A DNA stretch of 64,000 nt from Microvelia longipes. Lineage: Eukaryota > Arthropoda > Insecta > Hemiptera > Veliidae. The notes under the pieces were generated by a model. The model was not told the DNA's origin. It saw only the letters and a list, made by a program, of their open reading frames with translations, and ran no database searches. Made by a program: the position numbers and the translations under genes. Numbering within the stretch: position 1 is the stretch's first letter; each line of letters opens with the position of its first letter. Positions 45,320 to 58,805 of the stretch are shown one piece after another. The stretch is taken from positions 47,738,973 through 47,802,972 of the forward strand of contig JACMZG010001914.1 of NCBI GenBank assembly GCA_018340805.1. The letters run 5' to 3'.

Positions 45320-46240
45320 ATCGGAAACTTAATGTGTTGGCTTTCAAATCCGAAACCGAGATTTCACCTAAATATTTTTCGTTTATAGCTTTTTTCCCAA
45401 ATGAAGCTGCTCTCTTGATGAGCTTTGCACTATGCTAGCTCTTTCTTTTTTAATCTCGCTTACCTTCTATGAATGAAGGCTCTTTTTTTTAGGTAATAAA
45501 AACATGTTTTTATTGAAACCTCGTGATTCGTTTAAGTTTTATTATGCTATCAACATCCTTATCATGTGGTTCACACGAATTAATTTGTTGTTCCGTCGTA
45601 ATAAATTAAAAGCGTTAGAATTGTAGCCACAAAATTATGATTCCTACGGCCAGCTTCAATTTGGAAACTGGTTATGATCGATGATGACAAAGCTAAAATT
45701 ACAAAATTCACAAAACACGGAAGAATAATGTGTTATGTGTTGATAAACGTGCTAAGTTTCATCTTATTATCAGATTTACTTTAATTTTTTACTAAGTGTA
45801 TACTTATTTAAAAAACTTTAAAAACTCGGAAAATCCTACAATTCAGTAGAAGTTCGGAATGAGTGTTTTTCCTTTACATATTAATCTACCAATTACACAT
45901 AATATTTAATTTTATAGTTTATAGGTTAGGACACTGAAAAGACTTTTATCGGGTCGTTAAATTATAGAAATATCATGAAGACCAATAATCGAAGTAATAA
46001 TATTTAATTTAAATACGGCTGGCTAACCGTATCCACGGGTTTTGCCTGATCACTAGTTTTTAGCGACTGGATGAGTGTCATATGCGTTTTTAGTGGTCAG
46101 TTGATAGTATGGTGACCGATGGAAGAAAAACATACCCTTGATAATGAATTTTTAAATTTGGCGTTTTTCGCATTCTGATGACCATCGAGGCCGAAAAGTT
46201 AAGGATAAGCGTTGCGAATCATTTCAAGGTACTCCGATTG
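45320..46240 (+). mobile_element. Family A, strongly decayed copy in intron 1
   Basis: Traces in order: CAAATCCGAAACCGAGATTT CACC (about 45347), AAGTTTCATCTTATTATCAG (about 45754), AATCCTACAATTCAGTAGAAG, then CGTTGCGAATC and TTCAAGGTACTCCG (about 46212-46240). Confidence 0.5.
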
Positions 46241-46655
46241 TATTTAAAATTAAGAATAGATAATTCGTAAACTTATTTAATTAAAATATTATTTTAATTT
46301 ATATATTTAATTAAAGTATACCTTATTTAAAAATTAATCAAATGGAACAAGATAAAGTTTGTAGTAAACTTATTTCACCCATTATAGCGTAAAATTAAAG
46401 GAACATAATTTAGCAAACTATTTAAAAAATTAATTCTACCCCCTTAAATTGCAGTTTTCAATTTGAATAAATATCTGTTATCTCTATTTTTAAATTTTGT
46501 TAATTAATTTTTGATGAGTAATTTAAATTAGCCCACCTATCTTTGTAGCTATTTATTCTGGTTTATTTTTAATTTTCCAAAATCAAGTTACTTAGTGTAT
46601 TTTAATTTAGTATTAAATATGTAATTATATTAGTTTATCACAATTTATTAAATTT

Positions 46656-49600
46656 AAGGACTAAGGACAAATTTATAAATCCAGCCTATAGAGTTTAGAC
46701 TAAAGACTAATTTATAGATCCAGACTAGAGTTAAGATCAAGGAATAATTTATAGATCCAGACTAGAGTTAAGATTAAGGACTAATTTATAAATCCAGACT
46801 AGAGTTGAGATTAAGGACTAATTTATAGATCCAGACTAGAAGTTAAGATCAAGGAATAATTTATAGATCCAGACTAGAGTTGAGATTAAGGACTAATTTA
46901 TAGATTCCAAACTAGAGTTGAGACTAATTTATAGATCCAACTAGAGTTGAAGATAAGGACTAATTTATAGATTCCAAACCTAGAGTTGATATTAAGGACT
47001 AATTTATAGATCTAGACTAAAGTTGATATTAAGGACTAATTTATATATCCAGACTAGAGTTGAGATTTAGGACTAATTTATAGATTCCAAACTAGAGTTG
47101 AGATTAAGGACCTAATTTATAGATTCCAAACTAGAGTTGAGATTAAGGACTAGATTGAGATTATAATTTATAGATTCCAACTAGAGTTGAGATTAAGGAC
47201 TAATTTATAGATCTAGACTAGAGTTGATATTAAGGACTAATTTATATATCCAGACTAGAGTTGAGATTTAGGACTAATTATAGATTCCAAACTAGAGTTG
47301 AGATTATAATTTATAGATTCCAAACTAGAGTTGAGATGAAGAACTAAATTTATAGATCTAGACTAGAGTTGAGATTAAAGGACTAATTTATAGATTCCAA
47401 ACTAGAGTTGAGATTAAGGACTAATTTATAGATCTATAGAGTCTAGGACTAGAGTGAGATTAAGAACTAATTTATAGATCTAGACTAGAGTTGATATTAA
47501 GGACTAATTTATACTAGACTAGAGTTGAGATTAAGGATAATTATAGATTCCCAACTAGAGTTGAGATTAAAGGACTAATTTATAGATCTAGACTAGAGTT
47601 GAATTAAGACTAATTTATAGATTCCAGACTAGAGTTGAGATTAAGGACTAATTTATAGATTCCAAACTAGAGTTGAGATTAAGGACTATTTATAGATTCC
47701 AAACTAAAGTTGAGATTAAGGACTAATTTATAGATTCCAAACTAGAGTTGAGATTAAGGACTAATTTATAGATTCCAAACTAGAGTTGATATTAAGGACT
47801 AATTTATAGATCTAGACTAGAGTTGATATTAAGGACTAATTTATATATCCAGACTAGAGTTGAGATTTAGGACTAATTTATAGATTCCAAACTAGAGTTG
47901 AGATTAAGGACTAATTTATAGATTCCAAACTAGAGTTGAGATTAAGGACTAATTTATAGATTCCACTAGAGTTGAGATTAAGGACTAATTTATGGACTAA
48001 TTTATAGATCTAGACTAGAGTTGATATAAGGACTAATTTATATCAGGAGTAGATTTAGGCTAATTTGTAGATTCCAAACTAGAGGTTGAGATTAAGGACT
48101 AATTTATAGATTCCAAACTAGAGTTGAGATTAGGGACTAATTTATAGATTCCAAACCTAGAGTTGAGATGAGGACTAATTTATAGATCTAGACTAGAGTT
48201 GAGATTAAGGACTAATTTATAGATTCCAAACTAGAGTTGAGATTAAGGACTAATTTATAGATCTAGACTAGAGTTGAGATTAAGGACTAATTTATAGATC
48301 TAGACTAGAGTTGAGATTAAGAACTAATTTATAGATCTAGACCTAGAGTTGATATTAAGGACTAATTTATAGATCTAGACTAGAGTTGAATTATTAAAGG
48401 ACTTAATTTATAGATTCCAAATTACTAGAGTTAAGATAAGGACTAATTTATAGATCTAGACTAGAGTTGATATTAAGGACTAATTTATATATCCAGACTA
48501 GAGTTGAGATTAGACTAATTTATAGAAAACTAGAGTTTTATAATTTATAGATCCAAACTAGAGTTTAGGATGAAGAACTAATTTATAGATCTAGACCTAG
48601 AGTTGAGATTAAGGACTAATTTATGATTCCAACTAGAGTTGAGATTAAGAACTAATTTATAGATCTAGACTAGAAGTTGAAATTAAGGACTAATTTATAG
48701 ATCTAGACTAGAGTTGAGATTAAGAACTAATTTATAGATCTAGACTAGAGTTTGATATTAAGGACTATTTATAGTCTAGACTAGAGTTGAGATTAAGGAC
48801 TAATTTATAGATTCCAAACTAGAGTTGAGATTAAGGACTAATTTATAAGATTCCAAACTAGAGTTGAGATTAAGGACTAATTTTATAGATCTAGACTAGA
48901 AGTTGAGATTTAAGAACTAATTTATAGAATCTAGATAGAGTTGAGGATCTAGAACTAGAGTTGAGATTTAAGGACTAATTTTATAGATTCCAAACTAGAG
49001 TTGAGATTAAGGACTATTTATAGATCTAGACTAGAGTGAGATTAAGAGGACTAATTTATAGATCTAGAACTAGAGTTGAGATTAAGGACTAATTTATAGA
49101 TCCAAACTAGAGTTGAGAATTAAGGACTAATTATAGATTCTAAACTAGAGTTGAGATTAGGACTAATTTTATAGATCTAGACTAGGTTTGAAGATTAAGA
49201 CTAATTTATAGATCTAGACTAAGAGTTGAAGATTAAGAACTAATTTATAGATCTAGACTCTAGATCTAGACTAGAGTTGATATTAAGGACTAATTTATAG
49301 AATCTAGACTAGAGTTGAGATTAAGGACTAATTTATATAAGATTCCAAACTAGAGTTTGAGATTAAGGACTATTTATATCTAGATAGACTAATTTATAGC
49401 CACTAGAGTTGAGATTAAGGACTAATTTATAGATCTAGGACTAGAGTTGAGATTAAGGACTAATTTAATAGATCCTAGACCTAGAGTTGATATTAAAGGA
49501 ACTAATTTTAGATTCTAAACTAGAGTTGAGACTAAGGACTAATTGATCCGAGACTAGAGAGATTAAGGACTAGATCTAGACTAGAGTTGAGATTAAAGGA

Positions 49601-52600
49601 ACTAATTTATAGATTCTAAACTAGAGTTGAGAATTAAAGAACTAATTTATAGATCTAGACTAGAGTTTGAGATTAAGGAACTAATTTATAGATCTAGACT
49701 AGAGTTGAGATTAAGACTAATTAATAATCTTATTGATATTAAGGACTAATTTATAAGATCTAGACTAGAGTTGAAGATTAAGGACTAATTTTATAGATTC
49801 CAAAGTAGAGTTGAGATTAAGGACTAATTTATAGATTCCATAGGTTGAGATTAGTAATTGATCTAGACTAGAGTTTGAAGATTAAGGACTAATTTATAGA
49901 TCTAGACTAGAGTTTGATATTAAGGACTAATTTAATAGATCTAGACTAGAGTTGGAGATTAAGGACTAATTTATAGATTCCAAACTAGAGTTGAGATTAA
50001 GGACTAATTTATATCTAGATCTAGACTAAAGAGTTGAGATTAAGGACTAATTTATAGATCTAAGACTAGAGTTGAGATTAAGGACTAATTTATAGATTTC
50101 AGAACTAGAGTTGAGATTAAGGACTAATTTATAGATCTAAACTAGAGTTTGAGATAAGGATTAATTTATAGACTAGACTAAGTTGAGATTAAGGACTAAT
50201 TTAATAGACTCTAGACTAGAGTTGAGATTAAGCTTAATTTATAGATCTAGACTAGAGTTGAGTTAAGAACTAATTTATAGATCTAGACTAGAGAGTTAGA
50301 TATTAAGCTAGACTAATTTATAGATCTAGACTAGAGGTTGAGATTAAGGACTAATTTATAGATTCCAAACTAGAGTTGAGATTAAGGACTAATTTATAGA
50401 TTCCAAACTAGAGTTGAGATTAAGGACTAATTTATAGATTCCAAACTAGGGTTGAGATTAGGACTAATTTATAGAATCTAGACTAGAGTTGAGATTAAGG
50501 ACTAATTTATAGATTCCAAACTAGAGTTGAGATTAAGGACTAATTTATAGATTCCAAACTAGAGTTGAGATGAAGAACTAATTTATAGATCTAGACTAGG
50601 TTGAGATTAATTTATAGATTCTAGAGTTGAGATTAAGAACTAATTTATAGATCTAGACTAGAGTTGAGATTAAGGACTAATTTATAGATCTAGACTAGAG
50701 TTGAGATTAAGAACTAATTTATAGATCTAGACTAGAGTTGATATTAAGGACTAATTTTATAAGATTTAGAGTTGAGATTAAGGATATTTATAGATCCAAA
50801 CTAGAGTTGAGATTAAGGACTAATTTATAGATTCCAAACTAGAGTTGAGATTAAGGACTAATTTATAGATCTAGACTAGAGTTGAGATTAAGAACTAATT
50901 TATAGACTAGACTAGAGTTGATATTAAGGACTAATTTATAGATCTAGACTAGAGTTTGAGATTAAGGACTATTTAAGATCTAAACTAGAGTTGAGATTAA
51001 GGACTAATTTATAGATCTAGACTAGAGTTGAGATTAAGGACTAATTATAGATCTAGACTAGAGTTGAGATTAAGGACTATTATAGATCCAAACTAGAGTT
51101 GAGATTAAGGACTAATTTATAGATTCTAACTAGAGTTGAGATTAAGGACTAATTTATAGATCTAGATAGAGTTGAGATTAAGGACTAATTTATAGATCTA
51201 GACTAGAGTGAGATTGACTAGATTGAAGAAACTAATTTATAGATCTAGACTAGAGTTGATATTTAAGGACTAATTTATAGATCCTAGACTAGAGTTGAGA
51301 TTAAGGACTAAATTTATAGATTCCAGACTAGAGTTGAGATTAAGGACTAATTTATAGATCTAGAGTTGAGATTAAGGACTATTTATAGATCCAGACTAGA
51401 GTTGAGTTAAGGACTAGATCTAGACTGAGTTGAGATTAAGGACTAATTTATAAGATCCAGACTAGAGTTAATATTATGGACTAATTTATAGATTCTAAAC
51501 CTAGAGTTGGACTAAGGACTAATTTTATTGATCCAGACTGAGTTGAGATTAAGGACTAATTTATAGATTAGACTAAGTTGAGATTAAGGACTTATTTATA
51601 GATTCCAACTAGAGTTGAGATTAAGAACTAATTTTATAGATTCTAGACTAGAGTTAGATTAAGGACTAATTTATAGATCTAGACTGGAGTTGAGATTAAG
51701 AACTAATTTATAGATCTAGACTAGAGTTGATATTAAGGAAATTTACTAGAGTTCTATTTATAGTTCCAAACTAGAGTTTGAGATTAAGGACTAATTTAAG
51801 ATAAACTAGAGTTGAGATTAAGGACTAATTTATAGATCTAGACTAGAGTTGAGATTAAGAACTAATTTATAGATCTAGACTAGAGTTGATATTAAGGACT
51901 AATTTATAGATCTAGACTAGAGTTGAGATTAAGGACTAATTTATAGATTCCAAACTAGAGTTGAGATTAAGGACTAATTTATAGATCTAGACTAGAGTTG
52001 AGATTAAGGACTAATTTATAGATCTAGACTAAGAGTTGAGATTAAGGACTAATTTATAGATTCAAACTAGAGTTGAGATTAAGGACTAATTTAGATTCTA
52101 AACTAGAGTTGAGATTAAGGACTAATTTATAGATCTAGACTAGAGTTGAGATTAAGAACTAATTTATAGATCTAGACTAGAGTTGAGATTAAGAACTAAT
52201 TTATAGATCTAGACTAGAGTTGAGATAAGAACTAATTTATAGATCTAGACTAGAGTTGAATATTAAGGACCTAATTTATAGATCTAGACTAGAGTTGAGA
52301 TTAAGGACTAATTTATAGATTCCAAACTAGAGTTGAGATTAAGGACTAATTTATAGATCTAGACTAGAGTTGAGATTAAGGACTAATTTATAGATCCAGA
52401 CTAGAGTTGAGATTAAGGACTAATTATAGATCTAGACTAGAGTTGAGATTAAGGACTATTTATAGATCCAGACTAGGTTGATATTAAGGACTAATTTATA
52501 GATTCTAAACTAGAGTTGAGACTAAGGACTAATTTATTGATCCAGACTAGAGTTGAGATTAAGGACTAATTTATAGATCTAGACTAGAAGTTGAGATTAA

Positions 52601-53575
52601 GGACTAATTTATAGATCCAGACTAGAGTTGATATTAAGGACTAATTTATATATCCAGACTAGAGTTGAGATTTAGGACTAATTTATAGATTCCAAACTAG
52701 AGTTGAGATTAAGGACTAATTTATAGATTCCAAACTAGAGTTGAGATTAAGGACTAATTTATAGATCCAGACTAGAGTTGAGATTAGGGACTAATTTATA
52801 GATCTAGACTAGAGTTGAGATTAAGGACTAATTTATAGATCCAGACTAGAGTTGATATTAAGGACTAATTTATAGATTCTAAACTAGAGTTGAGATTAAG
52901 GACTAATTTATAGATCCAGACTAGAGTTGAGATTAAGGACTAATTTATAGATCTAGACTAGAGTTGAGATTAAGGACTAATTTATAGATCCAGACTAGAG
53001 TTGATATTAAGGACTAATTTATATATCCAGACTAGAGTTGAGATTTAGGACTAATTTATAGATTCCAAACTAGAGTTGAGATTAAGGACTAATTTATAGA
53101 TTCCAAACTAGAGTTGAGATTAAGGACTAATTTATAGATTCCAAACTAGAGTTGAGATTAAGGACTAATTTATAGATTCCAAACTAGAGTTGAGATTAAG
53201 GACTAATTTATAGATCTAGAACTAGATTGAGATTAAGGACTAATTTATAGATTCCAAACTAGGGTGAGGATTAAGGAACTAATTTATAGATTAGACTAGA
53301 GTTGAGATTAAGGACTAATTTATAGATTCCAAACTAGAGTTGAGATTAAGGACTAATTTATAGATTCCAAACTAGAGTTGAGATTAAGGACTAATTTATA
53401 GATTCCAAACTAGGGGTTGAGATTAAGGACTAATTTATTTCATATTCCAAACTAGGGTGAGATTAAGACTAATTTATAGATTCCAACTAGGGTTGAGATT
53501 AAGGACAATTTATAGATTCCAAACTAGGTTGAGATTAAGGACTAACTGATATAAATAATTATTAATTTTGACACT
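46656..53575 (+). repeat. 6.9-kb satellite array, 37-38-bp unit, in Dok-7 intron 1
   Basis: The unit starts GAGATTAAGGACTAATTTAT and continues AGATCTAGACTAGAGTT or AGATTCCAAACTAGAGTT, giving 37- and 38-bp types; about 185 copies. A third variant (TATATATCCAGAC followed by GAGATTTAGG) recurs at about 47040, 47245, 47845, 48485, 52640 and 53010, marking multi-unit blocks copied as a whole. Copies near the right end (52.0-53.4 kb) are uniform, while those at 48.4-51.8 kb carry many 1-2-bp insertions and deletions. There is no open frame. The array ends in degenerate units and a (TA)n run. Confidence 0.97.
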
Positions 53576-53612
53576 AAGAACTAGTTTATGAATCGAGACT
53601 AGATTGGACTCG

Positions 53613-53615
<3 letters not shown>

Positions 53616-53685
<70 letters not shown>
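53616..53685. repeat. (TA)n microsatellite
   Basis: About 35 perfect TA units next to the satellite edge. Confidence 0.97.
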
Positions 53686-53689
<4 letters not shown>

Positions 53690-53837
53690 AGTCATTAATA
53701 TCCTGATCTCCATTATTTATGAAATATGTGTGACGTCATTAATCCATGATAATAACATAACAAAAATTTTAAAACGTGTTCAAAGCTAAAATTTATTATC
53801 AGCATTAGTTCTGATTTTATTGGTTTAAGGAAATATG

Positions 53838-54350
53838 TATTTGGATACTACCGAGCTTTGCAAAACATGAATAGTTGACTCAATCCCTCGCAGTGTTTAA
53901 CGATAAACTGTTTTAGGATTTGCCCTAAGGACAAAAAAGAGACATTTTATAGTGACTTCGCAACGATGAGTAATCCTAACATTTCTCAGGATCTTTGAAA
54001 TTAAGGCAGAAAACACCCTGGAGTTGAGCTCGAATCTGCTGAGAAATATCTCAGTCAGCTTGCTGTCTACTATAAGAACCCGAGTTCTTTTCTCTAGCAT
54101 TCACACTATTTATCATTTCTGTTTACCAAATATTTCCTTTAATTATTTGATTTACTTAAAATTCAAAGCAGTCATTAATAATGTATTATAAAGGTCCATA
54201 AATGTCTAATATTCCATGCGATGCCTAATCAAGAGCTTTTTAGCCTCTTGTCTGCTTAGCGGTGTTAGCGCTGTGGGCCGCTACACGCTAGCATCTGAGC
54301 GAGAGACTGTGTCAACATGTTTTGCAAAACTCGGTATGACATATGATTTA
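53838..54350. mobile_element. Family F MITE with inverted ends
   Basis: The left end GATACTACCGAGCTTTGC with AAAACATGAATAGTTGAC pairs with the right end GTCAACATGTTTTGCAAAAC with TCGGTATGACATATGA. About 45 bp are inverted, followed by GCGAGAGA-type text on both sides. A GC-rich stretch (CGCTGTGGGCCGCTACACGC) lies near the right end. No flanking duplication could be fixed. Confidence 0.68.
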
Positions 54351-54762
54351 TTTCCTTAAACTTACATGACATACCTGTTGAATGTGATATAATTACCGTT
54401 TGTATTAGTATAACAAGTAAATTATTCCTCTATAAACAAGAGGTTATTTTTCTCTGCCTAAGTCACATGTATTGTAATGACATTCCACTTAAGTAGTATT
54501 TGTTTAATTAGCTTCTATATTTCCTTGTGTAAAATTATCCTTGAAAATAGTAGTCATTAGATACCCTACTATATTATCTGCATGTTTTGCTTTGCTATAA
54601 ATTATTTAATCTATTCTTGACTCTTATATCATGACTGAATACGAGACTGATAACAACTATCTATTTGATTATCTTATCACTTACCTTTTATCCTGAACAA
54701 CTTATTGTTTTAGTAATATATTTTTTAAGTTGTTCTAAGCTTATATTAAGTATACAATATTT

Positions 54763-54803
54763 ACTTTTCCTCCTTTATACCGTAGGTATATAAGGAAAAA
54801 AGT
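54763..54803 (+). mobile_element. Family A, head hairpin only
   Basis: TTACTTTTCCTCCTTTATAC, CGTAGGTATATAAGGAAAA: the opening hairpin of the family, with nothing recognisable after it. It shows the hairpin in its most symmetric form. Confidence 0.6.
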
Positions 54804-56135
54804 TAGGTTATATATATTTAATAAATATTTAAATTAAATTATTTATTTTTTTATTTTTATTAAGTTAAATATTTAGCTATTAAGTATTTAATTACAAATA
54901 CTAATTAAATTTGTTATATTACTTGAGATGTTTCTAAACTTCCCTTCGCAACATAAAATACTGGTAGTTAGATTGAGCCGAAACGTTTGAGTAGTTTTAT
55001 TTTAAAATTGTTGACTTGAAATTGTTGAGAACTTGTTGAGACTGAAACTTAACTTACTTAGAACTAAACTTAGACTTAACTTACACGTGTGGACATAGCT
55101 GTCGATTTTATCTTGTTTTATTGCTCAAACTTCAATTTCAAGGCTTCATATAATAGTTTACAATTGACCTGAGTATGTTTCAATTAATACTTTCAATTAT
55201 AAATTATTTTTCTCTAACTTTTATTTTCCTCAACTAAACCGATAAGAAAAGAATCAATTATGTAACAAAGAAGATGAAATTATATAAATTTAAAGTTTTT
55301 AAAAAAGGAAATATCTTTTAAAATAGATTGAAGTTGAGACCAGATAGTTTCGTGATAACATTTATGACGTTTATTTATTACTTTTAATCCTTTATTAATC
55401 AAAATAATTAATGGATTATTTTCGTTACAATTACAATAAATATTGATTTTTTCATGTTGATAAAGTAATAATTTATTATCTGTTAAAAATTATTAATCGA
55501 TGTTTTCTTTAACTAATTTGAACTTACACTTAAAAAATTTAAACTATTAACTTTAATTTATTGTTGCCTTTCGATAATATTTGATTAATAGATCTGAGTA
55601 AACATTCGTAACGAAATTTGTAACGATAAAGAGCAGTATGGAGTTCTAGAGTAACGGGTAAGACGCCCGTATGTTCTAAATTAGAATTTGGTTTGCATCA
55701 TTAGTGACATTAATTTGGACTTGAATAAATTGTACTGCGAACTTTCATCTCGATACATTATAAACTTAATGAGCTTAACTTGAAAACCATTAATATTATT
55801 AAAGTTTGGAGGAAATCATATTATAAAAATCCCTAATCGATTTTGTGTCATTAAATTATTTCCTGTATAATGTAAATTATATTTGTGATCTAAAATAATG
55901 ATCAGTATAAAACGTATCTTCAAAATGATGTATAATTAATATATTATACATATATAAGTATAATATGTCATATAGGATATATAAGTAATATAAATAAATG
56001 AATGACATAAATGAAAAGGAATAGTTGCTGGAAAGGATTATTCCCACTGTAGGATTGAAATTCTTGTAATATAAGAATTTTTCTAATGCTTCTCTTTCGA
56101 AAGAAATGAGCAATAATCAGTGTTACAGAAGCACA

Positions 56136-56137
<2 letters not shown>
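54804..56137. other. AT-rich intron sequence
   Basis: TAACGGGTAAGACGCCCG near 55652, followed by GGTTTGCATC 40 bp on, is a faint SINE-head-like pattern. Nothing else was seen. Confidence 0.45.

Positions 56138-56192
<55 letters not shown>
56138..56192. repeat. (TA)n microsatellite
   Basis: Two TA runs split by one AATA. Confidence 0.95.
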
Positions 56193-56193
<1 letters not shown>

Positions 56194-56744
56194 CGATCTT
56201 ATTTTTCGCTTGACGATAGATACTCCACTCAAAATATATTGTGGAATGTTTCTTCTTTTTTATGTTTCCTAAAAATAATTTATGTTAATATGTAAGGACA
56301 ACAATTTATGATACAAAATATTTTTAAAAGCCATGCTTGCGAATGGAAAGCATATGCTTAAAAATTAAGCATTTGTCACAGAAGTAGAATGTACAGAGAT
56401 ATATGCAAATAAAAAAAAATAGATAAAGAAAACAATTTATAATACAAAATATTATCCACTGTAATTAACTTAATGTCATACTTTCCTGCTTGACGTCATG
56501 AGCCTGTCAGGCAACTTAATTTATGTTGAGGAATTACCTGTGTAATTTAACCTTGCAAATAATTTTGTTTAACTCTTCTCCTCACCAATGTATTGTTTGT
56601 TGTTAAGGTTATTATCATTTCTTCTTGTTGTTAATTGTTTTATTTGTTGTTTAAGTTTGGTTTCTGTTTGATAAATCTTGTAAAGCACGATCAATAAGTC
56701 ACGGAGCTAGTAATGTTGAAAGAAATTATGTTAAATTATTTATT

Positions 56745-57025
56745 TTATATTAAAATAAAATTATAAAATAATTAAAAAAAATACAATAAATTATAAAATA
56801 ATTAAAAATAAAATAAAATTATAAAATAATTAAAAAATACAATAAAATTATAAAATAATTAAAAATAAAATAAAATAAAATAATTAAAAATAATAAAATA
56901 AAATAAAATAAAATTATAAAATAATGAAAAATAAAATAAAATTATAAAATAATTAAAAATAAAATAATTAATATATAATATAAAAAATTAAAAATAAAAC
57001 AAAAAAATTAAAAATAAAACAATTA
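56745..57025. repeat. AT-only tandem repeat
   Basis: Units of AAAATAAAATTATAAAATAA and TTAAA, with almost no G or C for 280 bp. Confidence 0.85.
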
Positions 57026-57039
57026 AAGTTGGGTGCAAA

Positions 57040-57970
57040 ATATGTCGGAACTTGTCCCCTCCTTATCGAAGTGCAGTCCAGACACCACTTCAGGCTCGCT
57101 TCGCTCATACTCGGAATATAAACATAACGGAATTTATTTATTTTTAAAAAACCCCTGATACGGGTAATATCTCGGGTTTCACATGAGAATTCGAAACGTT
57201 TTTCAGATTTTTCATTTATAAAAGCGATTTCACATTAATTTAAAAAAAAAGTTGCTAAAATCCAAAATAACTATGTAGTTGGTAAGTTGTGAAAACGCAT
57301 TACTTTTTTAAAATGAAGGAAAAGTAAAAAAAATCATTTAATTAGTTTTCTAGCTACTAATTTTCATCCATTATATAACGCTAGCAATTTTCATCTAATT
57401 GGGTCATTACATTGAACTTAAAAATGTTAGTAATTAGATATTTTCATTTTCCTCGAATTTTCAAATTAATATTGGATAAGAATTTTCTATGAATTTTCAA
57501 ACAACTTGAATATTTCAAATTTGCTCATATAAATGCAAGAGATTAATAATTTATAAATTTAAATTCGTATTCAAATATGTCTTTAAATTGCATTTAAAAT
57601 AATTTTTATGACTATTATTTTATGAAATGCTGCAAACAAGGTTATGAGAGAATGACAATTGATTACCATAAAAACAATATTAATAATAAATAAGAAAGTT
57701 TATGTAAAAACTTTAAAGCGTACTTAAATAAATTTTACTTTTCCTTAGTTATTTGAATTTGAAAAGTTCTGTGTTTGCACATAATTTCCAAAACTAAAAA
57801 TATTTTCTAGAAAATACTGCTGGATAAAATGATAACAGACACACACACACATGCGGACTGAATACTTATTAAAACTACTTAACAGTCTTAAAACATCTTA
57901 AACGAGTATTGCAGGTAAAATGTCTATTTCGGAATCGCAGCAGAAAAACAATTTTTTTAAACTATTAACG
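57040..57970 (-). mobile_element. Family A, decayed minus-strand copy
   Basis: On the minus strand: GCGATTCCGAAATAGACATT near 57940, a TG-rich run at 57855-57838, and TCCGAGTATGAGCGAAGCGA near 57115-57096. The middle is hardly recognisable. Confidence 0.55.
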
Positions 57971-58188
57971 GTTTAAATGAAAAAAGGGACAATTGTTTGA
58001 CAAAAAGTTACTCTTCGTTATAAGTTTGTTTTGATAAAAGTTTTTTTGATAATCTCAATAAGTATAACATTTATGGATAAACTTACAAAACGACTTACCT
58101 CATACCTTCAGGTAGCCAGTCTCAATTGTGAAAAAAGTACTCGATTTTTTCAAATAGTTTCATTAATGCCATATTAATATAGTATTTA

Positions 58189-58195
58189 TATATAT

Positions 58196-58262
<67 letters not shown>
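58189..58262. repeat. (TA)n microsatellite
   Basis: A TA run with one AATA break, immediately left of the large palindrome. Confidence 0.95.
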
Positions 58263-58267
<5 letters not shown>

Positions 58268-58274
58268 TGTTTGT

Positions 58275-58313
58275 CGTTTGCCTACTGACAAACAGGACAT
58301 AAATGACTCCCTC

Positions 58314-58357
<44 letters not shown>

Positions 58358-58363
58358 TATATA

Positions 58364-58444
<81 letters not shown>

Positions 58445-58487
58445 CCCTGAGGGAGTCATTTTTGTCCTGTTTGTCAGTAGGCAAACG
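58275..58487. repeat. 213-bp palindrome with CA/TG and TA core
   Basis: CGTTTGCCTACTGACAAACA, GGACATAAATGACTCCCTCA, GGGACACACACAC on the left is matched by its complement on the right (GTGTGTCCCTGAGGGAGTCA ... GGCAAACG) with one mismatch. The middle is TA runs. Each arm is about 75 bp before the TA core. Frames across it are artefacts. Confidence 0.93.
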
Positions 58488-58550
58488 AGAGCGGAACAAA
58501 TCTCTCAACATCTAGCACGGTTATTGGCATATACATATACTATAACAACA

Positions 58551-58553
<3 letters not shown>

Positions 58554-58638
<85 letters not shown>
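58554..58638. repeat. (TA)n microsatellite
   Basis: Two TA runs joined by AATA, 170 bp before Dok-7 exon 2. Confidence 0.95.
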
Positions 58639-58641
<3 letters not shown>

Positions 58642-58805
58642 ACAGTAGTATAATATTTACTGTACGCTTTAGTTTTTTCTTCTTAATTTTACAATTTGAT
58701 TTAACTTTAATTTTATTAAAGTGTAAAAAAAACACCTTTGAAAATTTACTTTCATTGGTGTTCGTTCTGAACCATTGTATAATAACTATTCTATTTTGTT
58801 TTTAG

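Larger units (their letters stand above)
43990..58805 (+). other. Dok7: Dok-7 intron 1 (14,816 bp)
   Basis: It begins GTATGT and ends in a pyrimidine-rich tract TTCTATTTTGTTTTTAG at 58789-58805. It is filled by repeats: a fold-back (44711-44825), decayed family A copies, a 6.9-kb satellite, a MITE, TA runs and a large palindrome. No internal exon was recognised. Confidence 0.85.

Noticed and set aside
53510..53789. Tyr/Ile dipeptide frames on both strands (also 3152-3385, 3914-4213, 58122-58735 and 63736-63967)
   Set aside because: They are translations of (TA)n and (CA)n runs.
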